In this document: piece after piece, positions 5,452 to 6,473 of the stretch
Layout of the letters: every line of letters starts with the position of its first letter
Numbering within the stretch: position 1 is the first letter of the stretch
NCBI GenBank assembly: GCA_020432595.1
Contig: JAGQGA010000194.1
Span: 1-6,473 of the forward strand
DNA length: 6,473 nucleotides
DNA from: Anaerolineales bacterium
GTDB taxonomy: Bacteria; Chloroflexota; Anaerolineae; Promineifilales; Promineifilaceae
Reading direction: 5' to 3'
Program-made: the position numbers and the translations under genes
Notes under the pieces: generated by a model
The model's input: the letters and a program-made list of their open reading frames with translations, nothing else
Database searches by the model: none
What the model was told of the DNA's origin: nothing

Positions 5452-5518
5452 GGGGGGCTGACGATGAACAACAGGCGAAGCAACGTAGATCAATTATCAG
5501 GGAACGGAAACATAGGGA

Positions 5519-5539
5519 GGGAAAAACGGCCGTTTTCCC
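5519..5539 (-). terminator. Hairpin after the SDR gene built on an AACGGCCGTT copy
   Basis: ggg-aaaaa-cgg / ccg-tttt-ccc forms a stem with one bulged A around the perfect AACGGCCGTT at 5525-5534. It lies about 10 bases past the SDR stop. No T-run follows on the minus strand, so it may act as a 3'-end stabiliser rather than a true intrinsic terminator. It is the only perfect copy of the palindrome that is not inside a gene. Confidence 0.4.
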
Positions 5540-5549
5540 CTCTACCTCC

Positions 5550-6323
5550 CTACACCCCCATCCCAAACCGCGCCACCAACGCCTGCACTGGCTCATCATC
5601 CCAGCCCATAAACTGCCCACTCCACTCGGCCGGGGCGTGAAGTGCTAGAATTGCCAGTGCCATGCCCGGTGTTTCTGGCGGTAGAAGCTGACCTTTTTCA
5701 TGAAAACCAACAAAGCGGGCATGGGCATCGGCCGGCATCCCGACGGCGCCGTCGCGGCGGATGGTGGCCTGCATGTTGGTATCTACAATGCCGGGGCGCA
5801 CAGAAACGGCCGTTATTCCCCGCTCCTCTACCGACAGCACATGGTTAAACTGGTTCAACGCCCCCTTTGCCACGCAGTACGCCCCCCACCCTGGAATTGA
5901 TCCCGTGGCCGCGCCGCTAGAAACGTTGATGACGCGGCCGTTGGTGGCTCGCAAATGGGGCAGGGCTGCCTGCGTCAGCATCATTGGCCCCAGTACATTG
6001 ACCCGCCAATTGTGCTCCCACGCTTCTGGTGGGGTGTCGGCAATCGCCCCTACTGGTTCAATGATGCCTGCGTTGTTGACCACTGCATCAATGCGGCCAA
6101 AGTGAGAAACGGCCGTTTCTACCAACGCCGCACAATCGTCCTGATTCGCTACGCTGCCCGAAACCGCCACTGCTTGTGCCCCAATTTTCGTTGCTACTGC
6201 TTGCAACTCGATTTCTGAGCGAGCGTTCAAAACAACATTGGCACCTAATTGCGCCGCAGCGCGGCCAATTGCCGCCCCAATTCCCCGCGATGCTCCAGTC
6301 ACAATGATAGTTGGTTTTGTCAT
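5550..6323 (-). CDS. SDR-family NAD(P)H oxidoreductase, benzil reductase/Irc24-like
   Basis: 257 aa, normal length for a classical short-chain dehydrogenase/reductase. Visible motifs: cofactor-binding TGASRGIG (residues 9-16), NNAG (83-86), Asn109, catalytic Ser136, Tyr149 and Lys153 in the YxxxK arrangement (AYCVAK), and the RPGIVDT segment (176-182). The Arg35-Ser36 that follows the second strand is compatible with NADPH preference. 'VINVSSGAAT', 'GWGAYCVAKGALNQFN' and 'AVSVRPGIVDTNMQ' resemble the benzil reductase / yeast Irc24 and sepiapterin-reductase-like branch, which reduces carbonyls in the cytosol; the physiological substrate is unknown. The ATG has no Shine-Dalgarno. The unknown partial gene 58 bp upstream could share its transcript. 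Two AACGGCCGTT copies fall at VETAVSH and GITAVSV, outside the catalytic motifs. Confidence 0.9.
   Translation of the reverse strand: MTKPTIIVTGASRGIGAAIGRAAAQLGANVVLNARSEIELQAVATKIGAQAVAVSGSVANQDDCAALVETAVSHFGRIDAVVNNAGIIEPVGAIADTPPEAWEHNWRVNVLGPMMLTQAALPHLRATNGRVINVSSGAATGSIPGWGAYCVAKGALNQFNHVLSVEERGITAVSVRPGIVDTNMQATIRRDGAVGMPADAHARFVGFHEKGQLLPPETPGMALAILALHAPAEWSGQFMGWDDEPVQALVARFGMGV
5805..5814. repeat. AACGGCCGTT iterated palindrome, copy 10
   Basis: Perfect copy in the SDR gene, read as GITAVSVRPG. Here the encoded Thr-Ala-Val forms a core strand leading to the PG motif, so the palindrome is part of native structure and not a loop insertion. Confidence 0.9.
6106..6119. repeat. AACGGCCGTT iterated palindrome, copy 11 (14-bp extended form)
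   Basis: Perfect palindrome gaaacggccgtttc in the SDR gene, read as VETAVSHFGRID, in the surface helix before the NNAG strand. Confidence 0.9.
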
Positions 6324-6324
6324 A

Positions 6325-6352
6325 ACAAAATGAAACGCAGATTTGCCTGATT
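6325..6352. repeat. Partial copy of the intergenic repeat seen at 2567-2634
   Basis: 'aaaatgaaacgcagatttgc' followed by 'ctgatt' closely matches the left half of the hairpin repeat at 2566-2592. It sits directly upstream of the SDR start, so both intergenic copies abut a gene end or start. No full second arm is seen here. Confidence 0.45.
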
Positions 6353-6381
6353 ATCCTGGTTGTATCTGGCAAACGTGTGTT

Positions 6382-6473
6382 CTATGAATCTTGAGAAAGT
6401 ACGCTGATCAATGAATCAACGTCCTGTTGAATTAAGTGCAGCAGCCGCAGCATTTCACGTCGTTCGGTTGCCG
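6382..6473 (-). CDS. C-terminus of an unknown protein (5' partial)
   Basis: A minus-strand frame enters from the right edge and ends at a TAG (6384-6382), giving 29 residues: ATERREMLRLLHLIQQDVDS followed by LISVLSQDS. The spacing of hydrophobic residues suggests an amphipathic helix or short coiled coil. It is in the same direction as the SDR gene, 58 bp upstream, so it could be co-transcribed. It is too short to identify, and a chance open frame cannot be excluded. Confidence 0.4.
   Translation of the reverse strand, partial: ATERREMLRLLHLIQQDVDSLISVLSQDS

Noticed and set aside
5378..5620. Minus-strand 80-codon frame past the SDR stop
   Set aside because: It overlaps the end of the SDR gene and has a Cys/Trp/Arg-rich composition with no domain; likely chance.
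72..6117. CRISPR array or regulon operator as explanation of the palindromes
   Set aside because: The spacing is irregular (10 bp to about 1.8 kb), the copies are mostly inside genes in all frames, and no spacers or cas genes are present. Operators would be expected at promoters.

Overview
The window looks like a chromosomal segment of an environmental bacterium, most likely a Chloroflexota (Anaerolineae-type) genome. I infer this from Thr/Pro-rich 'TPTP'-style linkers behind the lipoproteins' signal peptides, a GT39-like membrane glycosyltransferase tail, and very frequent ACGGCCGT palindromes. No rRNA, tRNA or marker protein is present to prove it.

Layout from left to right. Positions 1-405 (+ strand) hold the C-terminal soluble tail of a probable membrane glycosyltransferase, with a run of 17 T at its left edge. 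Positions 406-1485 are a gene-poor scar: a REP-like GAAA hairpin, then a decayed minus-strand DDE transposase (611-1281) that has an 84-85 bp inverted-repeat element inserted in it, carries a one-base frameshift and lacks its C-terminal part. From 1486 to the right end every convincing gene is on the minus strand. In transcription order these are the tail of an unknown gene (6473-6382), an SDR oxidoreductase resembling benzil reductase/Irc24 (6323-5550), a beta-propeller lipoprotein of glycoside-hydrolase (GH32/43/68/130-like) type (5194-3974), a radical SAM protein with a C-terminal helix-hairpin-helix DNA-binding domain (3845-2634), and a TolB/PD40-type beta-propeller lipoprotein (2538-1486).

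The genes do not form one obvious pathway. The gaps contain their own promoter-like sites, hairpins and repeats, so they are probably separate transcription units. Two of them (2538 and 3845) have a -10 hexamer ending exactly six bases before the ATG, which suggests leaderless mRNAs. The lipoprotein at 5194 instead has a strong AGGAGG site.

The strongest unexplained signal is an iterated palindrome. AACGGCCGTT occurs 11 times perfectly, and its core ACGGCCGT 13 times, in 6.5 kb; about 0.006 copies of the 10-mer would be expected by chance under uniform base composition. The copies lie mostly inside genes, in all three reading frames (read as TAV, NGR or RP), at linkers and apparent loops. They are absent from the transposon scar. 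This resembles the HIP1 palindromes of cyanobacteria or the Rickettsia palindromic elements, but with a different sequence.
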